Source of the DNA: an uncultured Flavobacteriaceae bacterium
GTDB taxonomy: Bacteria; Bacteroidota; Bacteroidia; Flavobacteriales; Flavobacteriaceae
DNA length: 64,000 bases
Direction of reading: 5' to 3'
Assembly (NCBI GenBank): GCA_947500435.1
Contig: CANMRV010000001.1
Location: 248,001 to 312,000, forward strand
Shown here: positions 25,632-33,683 of the stretch, piece after piece
Layout: each line of letters begins with the position of its first letter
Numbering within the stretch: position 1 is the first letter of the stretch
The notes under the pieces: model-generated
What the model saw: only the letters and a program-made list of their open reading frames with translations
Database searches by the model: none
What the model was told of the DNA's origin: nothing
Made by a program: the position numbers and the translations under genes

Positions 25632-26360
25632 TCAATTGAGCTGTTCGAGTAGGTTTTTTGCTGCCTTAGCTTTAAACCCATTTTTCTCCACTAAAGTTTT
25701 AAGTTCCTTTTTACAGCTATCAAGATCTTCCTTTTTTAAATAGGCAAGGGCCAAATACCAAGAGGCACGATCTTGAAGTTCGCCTTCTCTTTCCATATAA
25801 CCCTCCAATAACGGAATAGCTTCTTCTTGTTTATTCAGTTGCATCAAAACCATGGCACTATAAAAATCGATATAGGCATCATTTTGTTTTGATTGCAGTT
25901 CTTGAAAAAGAGTTAGGGCCTTAGGGTACTCTTCGTTTTCATAGGCTATAAATGCCCTGGTTTTTAAATCTTCAAGTTGATTACCTCGCTCTATCGGGTG
26001 AATTACATTCTCATAAGGCTTAAAATTCGCCGCATATAATTCATTCGTATTGAGGTCAGGATTGTTAAAAAGGAAAAACCAAGAACCCAGTCCGAGAAGT
26101 AAAGCAATAGATGCCGCTGCAAGCCAAGGGCGCAATTGAAACACTTTGGTTCCACCCTCCGGGTTCTTATCTGCGATATCTGAGAACATCGCTTTCATCT
26201 CTTGACGCTCTTCTTTTTTAAGCGAAACTTGCAATTCTTTTTGAAAATCAAGTTCAGAAGCGAATTCTGAATCCGTTTTGAGCAAACGTTCCACCTCTTC
26301 CAATTGATGTGGGCTGAGAGAACCTTCGAAATAGCCGTTTATCAATTCCTCTTTATCCAT
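25632..26360 (-). CDS. TPR-containing anti-sigma-factor-like membrane protein
   Basis: A 242-residue protein downstream of, and overlapping by 8 bases, an ECF sigma factor gene. The N-terminal 70 residues (LINGYFEGSLSPHQLEEVERLL) look like an anti-sigma domain that lacks the zinc ligands. A transmembrane helix follows (about 78-97, AAASIALLLGLGSWFF), then about three TPR-type repeats (about 125-240) outside the membrane. It probably holds the sigma factor in the cytoplasm until the outer part senses a partner; the TPR units suggest protein-protein contact, perhaps with the TPR-CHAT protein encoded next to it. Confidence 0.8.
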   Translation of the reverse strand: MDKEELINGYFEGSLSPHQLEEVERLLKTDSEFASELDFQKELQVSLKKEERQEMKAMFSDIADKNPEGGTKVFQLRPWLAAASIALLLGLGSWFFLFNNPDLNTNELYAANFKPYENVIHPIERGNQLEDLKTRAFIAYENEEYPKALTLFQELQSKQNDAYIDFYSAMVLMQLNKQEEAIPLLEGYMEREGELQDRASWYLALAYLKKEDLDSCKKELKTLVEKNGFKAKAAKNLLEQLN

Positions 26361-26910
26361 CGTTCTTTCCTATTAGTTGCTTTAAAGATTTGAGGCAGCG
26401 ACTTTTTTGGCTTTTCGCTACATCTTTATTATCATATCCCTGTCTGACGGTAATTTCATCTAATTTCATTCCCTGTAAATAAAACAGTTCTAATATCTCA
26501 CGGCATTTATCCCCCAGTTTTTTAAAGTTGGCCGCCATTTGTTTTTGGTAATCGTTTGGTCCCTCATCTTCATATACATCTTCAATAACCGCTTGTTCAT
26601 ATTGGTCAAAAAGATAGGTTTCCTCAGTAGGCACCTCTCTTTTGCCATCTCTAAAATGCTTAAAGAGCATAAACTTTCCAATGCCAAATAGATAGGTTTT
26701 TACCGTGCTCTTAAGAGCATCGAGTTTTTCTGATTGCGCATTTTCATACAACACAATGAGCGCATCTTGAAAAATGTCTTCTAAGACATCATTTTTTGCA
26801 TTATAGCGAGACATAAACTTAAAAAACTCGCTCTTGTAATCAAGATACACGCTTTTTAGAGCATTGCGTTCACGCTTTTTCAACTGTGCGATAAGTTGCT
26901 CGTCAGTCAT
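26353..26910 (-). CDS. ECF RNA polymerase sigma factor
   Basis: A 185-residue sigma-70 family protein. Region 2 is visible (FFKFMSRYNAKNDVLEDIFQDALIVLY, split around residue 32-54) and region 4 at the C-terminus (CREILELFYLQGMKLDEIT with the recognition helix following). It overlaps the anti-sigma-like gene by 8 bases. A candidate promoter of its own kind (TGTTTAC at 26932-26938, box GTATTAA at 26910-26916, minus strand) ends on the ATG. If that promoter is used, translation must start later, for instance at the TTG codon 10. Confidence 0.92.
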   Translation of the reverse strand: MTDEQLIAQLKKRERNALKSVYLDYKSEFFKFMSRYNAKNDVLEDIFQDALIVLYENAQSEKLDALKSTVKTYLFGIGKFMLFKHFRDGKREVPTEETYLFDQYEQAVIEDVYEDEGPNDYQKQMAANFKKLGDKCREILELFYLQGMKLDEITVRQGYDNKDVAKSQKSRCLKSLKQLIGKNDG

Positions 26911-26938
26911 TAATACAGAGTTGGTTAAAAGGTAAACA
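26910..26938 (-). promoter_or_regulatory. ECF-type motif overlapping the sigma gene start
   Basis: Minus strand: TGTTTACCTTTT then, after 15 bases from TGTTTAC, GTATTAA. Boxes and gap equal those in front of neighbouring genes, but the second box runs into the sigma gene's ATG, which argues against use as a promoter of that start. Confidence 0.35.
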
Positions 26939-26968
26939 CAAGATAAGTTAAAATTTCAAGTAGGGTAA

Positions 26969-26997
26969 TGTTTACTTTTTTGGAGGGTAGGAACAAA
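26969..26997 (+). promoter_or_regulatory. ECF-type promoter motif before the collagen-like gene
   Basis: TGTTTACTTTTTT from 26969 and, 15 bases after TGTTTAC, GAACAAA (26991-26997). The second box deviates at two positions from the best versions. The distance to the ATG at 27027 (29 bases) equals that at the OmpA gene. Confidence 0.45.
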
Positions 26998-27026
26998 TGG
27001 GGGTAAAAATTTTAAAACTAGAAATC

Positions 27027-27698
27027 ATGAAAAAAGTAAAGCTCAAATTAAAGTATGTATTAATTTTAATGGTAAGTATGGCCCTTTTCTCTTGCTCAAA
27101 AGGGGACACAGGGCCAATTGGTCCACAAGGTCCTCAAGGAGAACAGGGGATTCAAGGTCCGCAAGGCCCTGCTGGCCAGGATGGAGAGGCCTTGGGCGTG
27201 CCTGGTCCACAAGGAGACCAAGGCCCTGCTGGTCAAGATGGTGCCGATGGTCAAGACGGTGCAGATGGTCAAGATGGTGAGGATGGGAATGCGAATGTGA
27301 TTGTTTCAGATTGGATTGATACAAATTTTTCTGCAAATCCGAGCAATTTCTCATTTTTTGAGGTTAATGCTGGTGAAGTAAATATTAATGGGGCTATTCT
27401 TGTCTATGGAAAACTAGTTTCTGACCCAGGGAGTGATTTTATAGTGCAATTTCCTTATGAATTGTCTAACGAGAGATATACTTATCTTATAGACCCTGGT
27501 CAAGGCACATTTCCAAATATCACTCCTAATAAAATAAGATTTACTGCTAGATCAGAAGATGGTTCAGATGAAGTGTTCGAAAGAATTAGTCAAGTACGTT
27601 ATGTAAATATACCTCCACAAGCTTCTGGAAAATCAACAATTGATTTTAACAAGATGACCTACGAAGAAGTTATGGATTACTTTGCCTTGGAATATTAG
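27027..27698 (+). CDS. Collagen-like lipoprotein
   Basis: A 223-residue lipoprotein: signal peptide with lipobox FSCS (Cys near residue 23), then about twenty Gly-x-y triplets (roughly residues 27-87) rich in GPQ, GPA and GQD, then a globular beta-like C-terminal part (about 90-223). Collagen-like tails in bacteria form triple helices at the cell surface. I do not recognise the C-terminal portion. The ATG at 27027 is favoured over 27 bases upstream... the earlier ATG at 26997 lies inside the promoter-like motif. It is the first gene of the group opposite to the ECF sigma gene. Confidence 0.8.
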   Translation: MKKVKLKLKYVLILMVSMALFSCSKGDTGPIGPQGPQGEQGIQGPQGPAGQDGEALGVPGPQGDQGPAGQDGADGQDGADGQDGEDGNANVIVSDWIDTNFSANPSNFSFFEVNAGEVNINGAILVYGKLVSDPGSDFIVQFPYELSNERYTYLIDPGQGTFPNITPNKIRFTARSEDGSDEVFERISQVRYVNIPPQASGKSTIDFNKMTYEEVMDYFALEY

Positions 27699-27724
27699 AA
27701 TTGTTTTGAGTTAGTTTGAAAAAG

Positions 27725-27756
27725 ACCTGATAACAGAAATGTTATCAGGTTTTTTG
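27725..27756 (+). terminator. Terminator after the collagen-like gene
   Basis: ACCTGATAACA and TGTTATCAGGT form a perfect 11-bp stem with a GAAA loop, followed by TTTTTTG. It isolates the collagen-like gene from the OmpA gene. Confidence 0.9.
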
Positions 27757-27763
27757 TTTTTGG

Positions 27764-27792
27764 TGTTTACATTTTCAAAGTCAGGGTACTAA
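27764..27792 (+). promoter_or_regulatory. ECF-type promoter motif before the OmpA gene
   Basis: TGTTTACATTTT from 27764 and GTACTAA at 27786-27792, 15 bases between the boxes. The ATG follows 30 bases later. It lies directly behind the terminator of the collagen-like gene, so a promoter is needed here. Confidence 0.6.
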
Positions 27793-27822
27793 TGATTGTA
27801 AAACAATTCAAAACATAAAATC

Positions 27823-29106
27823 ATGAAATTAAGAACACTTTTAATTGCAATGGTATTTCTTTTTATAGGAACGACAACACAAGCCCAGTTCTTCAAAAAA
27901 TTAGGAAAAAGCGCAGAAAAGGCTGCCGAACGTGCCGTAACTAGAAAAACAGAACAGAAGGTCAACAAAGAAACTGAAAGGGCGATGGATACTATTCTAG
28001 GTAATGGAAAGAAGAAAAAGAAAAGCAGCCCAAAAGAGAACAAAAATAAAGAGTTGGAAGAAAATGATAGTACCGTAAATTCAAAAAATGAAAGCGATAA
28101 CCCTGAAGTAACTACTTTAGATTCAGCGCCTCAAACCTGGTCTAAATACAATTTTGTACCTGGTGATAAAATTATTTTTGAGGACGATTTGAGCGGTGAG
28201 GAGAATGGAGAATTTCCTTCAAGATGGGACCTCTCACAAGGGAGTGCTGAAAATGCAAAGAAAGGAGATGAGAATATCATCAATTTCGAAAATCGAAGCA
28301 TTATTAATCCTTTGATGGAAACCGAAAGTTATCTCCCTGAAGTTTTTACCATAGAGTTCGATGCTTATTTTGAAGATGTATATGCCAGCTGGCAGTCTTA
28401 TAATATACGTTTTTGGCAAGGCAATAACCACCATAGCGAAGGTAAAGATGTGTTCTATCCGATTCAGGTCTTTAAAGATGGTGCGACCACCCATACAAAA
28501 GTTCAGAGCAATGCAAAAAAATATGATGCCCATAACGAAACAATTGGTAAAACAACTGGCTGGAAACACATTGCCATTTCCTTCAACAAACGCAGCTTAA
28601 AGGTATTTGTAGATGAATACCGCGCCTTGAACATTCCCAATTATAAATACAAACCTCAAATGTTTAGTATCGGCAGCTATATGCATCAGCCTGAAGGTAA
28701 GACGATGGCCATAAAGAATATTCGAATTGCCGAGGGGGGTAAAAAATTGTACGACCGCGTTATGGCGGATGGCAAATTTGTAACTCGGGGAATTCTTTTC
28801 GATGTAAACAAAGCGACCCTAAAACCCAGTTCAATGGGGGTTATCAATCAAGTTGCCAAAATGATGCAGGAGCATACTGATTTGAAATTCAGTATTGAGG
28901 GACATACCGATAGTGATGGTGAGGAGTCACATAATCTTCAGCTTTCAGAAAAACGTGCAACAGCGGTAAAACAAGCACTTACGAATTCAGGTGTGGATGC
29001 CGCAAGGCTTAAGGTGAAAGGAATGGGTGAAAGTGTACCAGTGTCCGATAACTCCTCACCTGAAGGGAAGGCGAACAATCGTCGTGTGGAGTTTATCAAG
29101 CTATAA
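27823..29106 (+). CDS. OmpA family protein
   Basis: A 427-residue envelope protein. A signal peptide ending in TTQAQ (about residue 22) is followed by a basic, helical part (about 25-85). A jelly-roll-like region comes next (about 105-310; IIFEDDLSGEENGEFPSRWD opens it in a way reminiscent of glycan-binding laminin-G-type folds). The C-terminal OmpA peptidoglycan-binding domain (about 320-427) shows FDVNKATLKP, IEGHTDSDG and NRRVEFIKL with the usual Asp and Arg. It should tether the outer membrane to the cell wall. It is first in a run of co-directed lipoprotein genes that extends to 33004. Confidence 0.9.
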   Translation: MKLRTLLIAMVFLFIGTTTQAQFFKKLGKSAEKAAERAVTRKTEQKVNKETERAMDTILGNGKKKKKSSPKENKNKELEENDSTVNSKNESDNPEVTTLDSAPQTWSKYNFVPGDKIIFEDDLSGEENGEFPSRWDLSQGSAENAKKGDENIINFENRSIINPLMETESYLPEVFTIEFDAYFEDVYASWQSYNIRFWQGNNHHSEGKDVFYPIQVFKDGATTHTKVQSNAKKYDAHNETIGKTTGWKHIAISFNKRSLKVFVDEYRALNIPNYKYKPQMFSIGSYMHQPEGKTMAIKNIRIAEGGKKLYDRVMADGKFVTRGILFDVNKATLKPSSMGVINQVAKMMQEHTDLKFSIEGHTDSDGEESHNLQLSEKRATAVKQALTNSGVDAARLKVKGMGESVPVSDNSSPEGKANNRRVEFIKL

Positions 29107-29157
29107 CCTAAAAGAACTTGGAAAATTGAATTAGTAATCTTTTTAAAAATAGAACTC

Positions 29158-29508
29158 ATGAAAAAAATAACAAGAAAAATGTTTTATGCTGGAGTTGTAA
29201 TGGCAACTTCACTTGTAAATTTTGGCTGTGATGCTGATGAAATCGTAAATGAACTGATAGCCGATCAATGTAATGAAACATGGACCGCTACAGTAGCCCC
29301 CCAGGTAGACGCCCTGAATGCGGCCAATTTAGCGTATAGTAACGAGCCGACAACTACTAATTGTGAAAATCGTCGAACTGCGGAAATGAACTATTTGGAG
29401 GCCTTGGAAGATGTTCGAGAATGTGTTGATAATCTAAATAGATCCGCTTACGATGCAGCACTTATTGAGGTGAGGGAAGGTTTAGCAATGAATGATTGCT
29501 CGGACTGA
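29158..29508 (+). CDS. Small cysteine-bearing lipoprotein
   Basis: A 116-residue lipoprotein: signal peptide with lipobox NFGC (Cys near residue 23), then a mainly helical mature part with four further cysteines (in DQCNE, TNCEN, RECVD, NDCSD), which could form two disulfides. No family is recognised. It sits 51 bases after the OmpA gene. Confidence 0.65.
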   Translation: MKKITRKMFYAGVVMATSLVNFGCDADEIVNELIADQCNETWTATVAPQVDALNAANLAYSNEPTTTNCENRRTAEMNYLEALEDVRECVDNLNRSAYDAALIEVREGLAMNDCSD

Positions 29509-29557
29509 TTAAATATTTATGAAAACAGTACTTCTGAAACAAAAATAAAAGTGTACC

Positions 29558-30178
29558 ATGAAAAAAATTAAGCAGTTGCTCGTGATTACCATACATATTT
29601 TAATGTTGGTTTCCTGTTTAGGCGAAGCAAAAGAAAAATTCAACAAAGCCAAGGAAGGTGTTTCAAATGCAACCACGTTCGTAAAAGAGGCAAAAAAGGT
29701 TGAAAGTCGTATTGAAGAGCTCAAAAATGCTACTCCTTTGACCAATGACCAGTTAAAAGAATGGTTGCCAAAGAGTTTAGGTGATTTGGAGAGAACAGGT
29801 TTTAAAGTTGGTCAAGCGGGAATGTACCAAGTAAATTCCGTGGAAGGAACCTACAAGAAAACCGATAGCAAACAAATATTCAATGTAATGCTAATTGACG
29901 GTGCCGGCCCGACGGGAAGTATGATGACAACCGGCTATGGGATGTTCGGAAATATGGAAATGGAAACGGAAGATGAATACAAACATCTGCAAACAGTTAC
30001 GGTTGAGGGTATAAAAGCACAACAGACTTTCAAGAAAAAAGCAAACAATACCCAACTAATGTTCGCTTATAAAGAACGCTTTTTGATTACCATAAATGCC
30101 ACAGATATGAATGTTGATGAAACTTGGGAAATGGCCCAAAAATTAGAATTAGAAGAATTGGTCAAATTGACCGAATAA
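29558..30178 (+). CDS. Lipoprotein with the W-x-P-K-x-L-G domain, paralog 1
   Basis: A 206-residue lipoprotein (lipobox LVSC, Cys near residue 21). A short helical region is followed by a domain of about 140 residues that starts with PLTNDQLKEWLPKSLGDL and ends with DMNVDETWEMAQKL. The same domain, diverged, makes up the next gene and the C-terminal part of 31826-33004. Function is unknown. The domain has beta strands carrying aromatic residues and resembles a small ligand- or lipid-binding fold only in outline. Confidence 0.65.
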   Translation: MKKIKQLLVITIHILMLVSCLGEAKEKFNKAKEGVSNATTFVKEAKKVESRIEELKNATPLTNDQLKEWLPKSLGDLERTGFKVGQAGMYQVNSVEGTYKKTDSKQIFNVMLIDGAGPTGSMMTTGYGMFGNMEMETEDEYKHLQTVTVEGIKAQQTFKKKANNTQLMFAYKERFLITINATDMNVDETWEMAQKLELEELVKLTE

Positions 30179-30191
30179 CGGAAAACCAAGG

Positions 30192-30797
30192 ATGATGAAA
30201 AATAGAATAAAACTAATGCTCCTTTTGGCGATTGCCACATTCACTTGGTCTTGCAATGTGACTGCAAAGAAGGAGAACGATTCTGAAAAAAAAGTGGCCA
30301 AATCAGAGAAAGCGCAGAAAAAGAAAGCAGAAGACAAGCTATTTGAAACCTTAAAAAATACCACGCCAATTAATGTCGCTGACCTTGAAGCTTGGATTCC
30401 AAAGACTTTAGGTGGGTTGTCGCTTGAACGAGCAAAATCACATCCCATTTTCGGAGAAGTACAAATCACGGGTTTTTACAAAAGAAAGGAAGATAAAATA
30501 ATCAACTTAAATATTACGGATGCTGCCGGCCCAAACGGAGAAATGGCAGCTGACAAGATTAACGTATTCGGTACAGAAAGGGAATATGATGTAGAAAACC
30601 AGCAGCATAGATCTGTCAATGTGAAGGGAAGGATGGCGAGACAAAGCTATGTAACCGACAAGAACATGACGATGATCTCCTTTTTTCACAAGAAACGATT
30701 TATGATAATGATTACGGCTCATGACCATAACGTTGAAGAAACCTGGGGCTTAGTTGAAGAACTAGACTTCGGCAGTTTAGATAATCTAATGGAATAA
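30192..30797 (+). CDS. Lipoprotein with the W-x-P-K-x-L-G domain, paralog 2
   Basis: A 201-residue lipoprotein (lipobox TWSC, Cys near residue 17), then a lysine-rich linker and a domain beginning PINVADLEAWIPKTLGGL and ending HDHNVEETWGLVEEL. It aligns with the preceding gene over the whole domain (AAGPNGEM against GAGPTGSM, and the NV-(D/E)-ETW end). It starts 13 bases after that gene and is surely cotranscribed with it, a tandem duplication. Confidence 0.65.
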   Translation: MMKNRIKLMLLLAIATFTWSCNVTAKKENDSEKKVAKSEKAQKKKAEDKLFETLKNTTPINVADLEAWIPKTLGGLSLERAKSHPIFGEVQITGFYKRKEDKIINLNITDAAGPNGEMAADKINVFGTEREYDVENQQHRSVNVKGRMARQSYVTDKNMTMISFFHKKRFMIMITAHDHNVEETWGLVEELDFGSLDNLME

Positions 30798-30852
30798 AAA
30801 CAAGAAAATGGAAGCGATAAGTAAACGAAATAAGAAAACCTTGGGCAATAAA

Positions 30853-31332
30853 ATGATTAAGAAGTCAAGTATGCTTTTTAGCATATTAGTAATATTTATA
30901 CTAGCCTCTTCTTGCTCTAAAGTGGTAGAAAAACTTGTTGATGAACCTGAGGATATGGAGAACATTCTTGTGGAAGAAAGTCCATGGACTTTCTCCCGTT
31001 ATGAGAATACTGTAGTAGAGGATGAAGGCGGCTCTGGACTATCAGGTCAAGAAATCGAAAATGATATCAACCAGTATTTTATTGATATCAGTTTTACTTT
31101 CAATGCTGATGGTACTGGTTTTATTGACATTCCTGAACAAGGGCGCGAAGAGTGGGTATGGACTTTGAGCAACAATCGTCTTACCACGATATCGGACACG
31201 CAAACGGATGAGTATACCTTTTTTAATGCGGATCGAAATCAAATGACTTTTGAGAGTCGCACCTCAACATTACATACTAGAGATTCCATAAATTATGTGG
31301 TCACACATGTGGGAAAATACTTTTTTAACTAA
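30853..31332 (+). CDS. Lipocalin-like lipoprotein of unknown function
   Basis: A 159-residue lipoprotein (MIKKSSMLFSILVIFILASSC, split at the lipobox ASSC) with a beta-rich body. Phrases such as PWTFSRYEN, FTFNADGTGFIDI and WVWTLSNNRLTTIS are like those of small lipocalin-type (calycin) domains in Bacteroidetes lipoproteins. I start it at 30853, where the signal peptide begins; an earlier ATG at 30808 adds 15 charged residues. Confidence 0.6.
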   Translation: MIKKSSMLFSILVIFILASSCSKVVEKLVDEPEDMENILVEESPWTFSRYENTVVEDEGGSGLSGQEIENDINQYFIDISFTFNADGTGFIDIPEQGREEWVWTLSNNRLTTISDTQTDEYTFFNADRNQMTFESRTSTLHTRDSINYVVTHVGKYFFN

Positions 31333-31346
31333 TTGAAAATAGGAAT

Positions 31347-31706
31347 ATGGAAACGACAACAAAAAGAGAAGAGGCATTTGTGCCAGCAGTAAAAGAAGAA
31401 GACAAGAAAATTGCGATTATTTCTTACATCACAATTATAGGATTAATCATTGCCTTTGTGATGAACAATGATAAGAAACTGCCCTTCGCTAGATATCACA
31501 TTCGCCAGTCTTTAGGCTTGGCTGCTACCGGTCTTGCTTTAGGGATAGTTGGAGTGATTCCCTTTCTGGGTTGGATTATCAATTTATTAGGAATATTTGT
31601 GTTGCTGTACATGTGGATAATGGGCCTTATGAATGCTATTAATGAAAAAGAAAAGCCAGCACCAATTCTGGGTAAGAAATATGAGGAGTGGTTTAAGGGA
31701 ATTTAA
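31347..31706 (+). CDS. DUF4870/Tic20-like membrane protein
   Basis: A 119-residue membrane protein with about three transmembrane segments (IAIISYITIIGLIIAFV; LGLAATGLALGIVGVIPFLGWI; LLGIFVLLYMWIMGLMNAI). The spacing FARYHIRQSLGL and the short C-terminal tail are typical of the DUF4870/chloroplast-import-component-like group. Function is unknown. It sits 14 bases after the lipocalin-like gene. Confidence 0.75.
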   Translation: METTTKREEAFVPAVKEEDKKIAIISYITIIGLIIAFVMNNDKKLPFARYHIRQSLGLAATGLALGIVGVIPFLGWIINLLGIFVLLYMWIMGLMNAINEKEKPAPILGKKYEEWFKGI

Positions 31707-31745
31707 ATTCCTTTGAAACATGTACTATTTCAAATAATAATGAAG

Positions 31746-31772
31746 ACCTTGTGAAAAGCATTTTTCACAGGT
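31746..31772 (+). terminator. Hairpin after the DUF4870 gene
   Basis: ACCTTGTGAAAA pairs with TTTTTCACAGGT (one bulge). There is no T-run after it, so it may only weaken read-through into the 31826 gene. Confidence 0.4.
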
Positions 31773-31825
31773 TCTAGAGTGCAAAATAGATTAACCAAAG
31801 AATTACCAACCGAAAATCAAAAATC

Positions 31826-33004
31826 ATGAAAATAAGAGCGCAAATACTATGTTTATTATTCTTATGCCAATTACAATTTTGCAAAGCGCAGAAATCACAA
31901 TCAACAAACGCTTTACCTAAAGTTGAAAACCGGCTTAAAGGTGGGTTAGACTATACCCATGAAGCTTTAGAGCTGGTTCAAAGACAAGTAGATGGGAAAG
32001 AAATTAGTTTAGGTAAAATCAATACAGATGGTACTATTCAATTCAATTTACCGGAGTTTGATAGTATCCCTTTAATACTTAACAAATTTCAAAATTGGTT
32101 TTCAATAGATAGTGACTGTAAAGACAGAGATGTTTTTGCCGAAACACCTTTTGATGATGTCTCCTCCTATAAATATGACCCTATATTCATAAAAAAATAC
32201 GGCGTAAATATAGCGGCATTATATCCTGTGAGTGATGAAAAAATAGTGTCTAGAAATAATAATCAAAGAGCTATTTTACCAGCAGAGGCTACCTATTTTT
32301 GGTTTTATATAGATAGAGATATAACCTATAAAGATGATTGTATTAAAATATCCAACAGAACTGGTGACGCCTATGCTAAAATTAGTGCGAACATCAAATT
32401 TGAAAAAGGATGGAATTTTATAGAAGAAAATCTTGTGGATGTTCAAGATGTAGTTCAAGACGATTCTCAAACCACTACGGTGAGAACAATAGAATTTAAG
32501 AGAAGTTCACCAGAAAATAAAAAGGTAAAATGGATTATAAAACAATTCAAGAAGGATGAAGAAATACAAGTTTTGAAAAAATTATACAATTTAACACCCA
32601 TATCAAAAGAGCAATTTGAAACATGGGCACCAAATAAACTAGGTGATTTATCACTAACTACCAAAGAATATGGCAATCCACCTAAAGGACGAAAAAACAA
32701 AAACAATATTCATTTAATCTATGCTAACGAAAGTCAAAAAAAAGAAATAGACCTTTATGTCGTTGATTTTTCAAAAAGCCCTGGTGATGCAGAGATGATA
32801 GATTTTGCATATGCAATGGAAAATGATGGTAAAGAAGAAAAGGATATTAAACCCTATATAACACAATACAATGAACGAGAAAAAATCGCGCAGCTATGGT
32901 ATAAGGTTGGAGATAGAATGTTTGTAGAGGCTTCAGGGGCGAATATTAACGCCGAAGATTTATGGGGCTACATTAAAAAAATGAAATTGGAAAAACTACC
33001 ATAA
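31826..33004 (+). CDS. Exported protein ending in the W-x-P-N-x-L-G domain, paralog 3
   Basis: A 392-residue exported protein. A signal peptide (LLFLCQLQFCKAQ) precedes a unique N-terminal part (about 25-260). The C-terminal 130 residues (from PISKEQFETWAPNKLGDL to GANINAEDLWGYIKKM) match the domain in genes 29558 and 30192. I do not recognise the N-terminal half. It is the last gene of the run behind OmpA. Confidence 0.65.
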   Translation: MKIRAQILCLLFLCQLQFCKAQKSQSTNALPKVENRLKGGLDYTHEALELVQRQVDGKEISLGKINTDGTIQFNLPEFDSIPLILNKFQNWFSIDSDCKDRDVFAETPFDDVSSYKYDPIFIKKYGVNIAALYPVSDEKIVSRNNNQRAILPAEATYFWFYIDRDITYKDDCIKISNRTGDAYAKISANIKFEKGWNFIEENLVDVQDVVQDDSQTTTVRTIEFKRSSPENKKVKWIIKQFKKDEEIQVLKKLYNLTPISKEQFETWAPNKLGDLSLTTKEYGNPPKGRKNKNNIHLIYANESQKKEIDLYVVDFSKSPGDAEMIDFAYAMENDGKEEKDIKPYITQYNEREKIAQLWYKVGDRMFVEASGANINAEDLWGYIKKMKLEKLP

Positions 33005-33006
33005 AA

Positions 33007-33186
33007 ATGAAAAAACTGCTCTAGTTCATTCTTTTTGATGGCCTAGAGTTGATATTGTTCAGCATCACCTTTGTGTTTCTTTTGTATAAACACCTAATAA
33101 TTGACAATGTATACAAGATTTCTCTCCAATCTTACAATTCCACAAACTTGAGTGGAAGTGTCATTTATCTTTATACCATAAATTAA
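33007..33186 (+). pseudogene. Possible small membrane protein gene broken by a nonsense codon
   Basis: An ATG at 33007 opens a frame that is interrupted by TAG at codon 6, then runs on for 53 sense codons to a TAA at 33186. The continuation starts with FILFDGLELILFSITFVFLLY, a good transmembrane helix, and then a polar tail. This could be a decayed gene or simply chance. It sits three bases behind the 31826 gene. Confidence 0.25.
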
Positions 33187-33432
33187 CCACAACTTCCTTA
33201 CACGAATAGTACCCTTCCCCTTTTTAGAAATAAGCCCTTTGTTGAAAATAGCGCGTTGATATGAATTTTAAATAATCATGTTAACCTTTTATGGTCAAAT
33301 GACATTCATATATAAATGAAACACGTATTTGAGTTTCTAAGGGAATACCCTGAATTTAAAAACTCAGGGAAAACCATGAGCATATCGAGCTAGGAGAAAA
33401 ATAACTTGCATAACATAATTAAATATACAACC
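33187..33432. other. Gene-free stretch with one inverted repeat
   Basis: AT-rich, no plausible frame. CCCTGA and TCAGGG (33348-33369, 10-base spacer) form a small inverted repeat about 60 bases before the next gene; it may be an operator. Confidence 0.35.
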
Positions 33433-33657
33433 ATGAAAACATCAATGATTATTATCGCAGCACTATTGTTAAACACCACCTTATTAGTGGCAGAACCTCT
33501 TTCAACTATCGTAAAGGGAATCAATCCTTTTATATTAATTGGTTTAGAAGCGGTACTGGTTTTGGGGTATTTCGCTAATAAATGGCTAAGAGAGTTGAAC
33601 AAAGCCTGCACTATGGATTTTGGCTACTTAGACATCTTTGTATTGAAGTCTAAGTAA
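33433..33657 (+). CDS. Small membrane protein
   Basis: A 74-residue protein with two hydrophobic segments: SMIIIAALLLNTTLLVA (about residues 4-20, may be a signal peptide) and NPFILIGLEAVLVLGYF (about 31-48), then a polar tail. No family is recognised. The ATG at 33433 opens the hydrophobic segment, so the one 27 bases upstream is less likely. It precedes the methyltransferase gene by 26 bases. Confidence 0.55.
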   Translation: MKTSMIIIAALLLNTTLLVAEPLSTIVKGINPFILIGLEAVLVLGYFANKWLRELNKACTMDFGYLDIFVLKSK

Positions 33658-33683
33658 TTTAATTAAGCTTTAAATATGAAATC

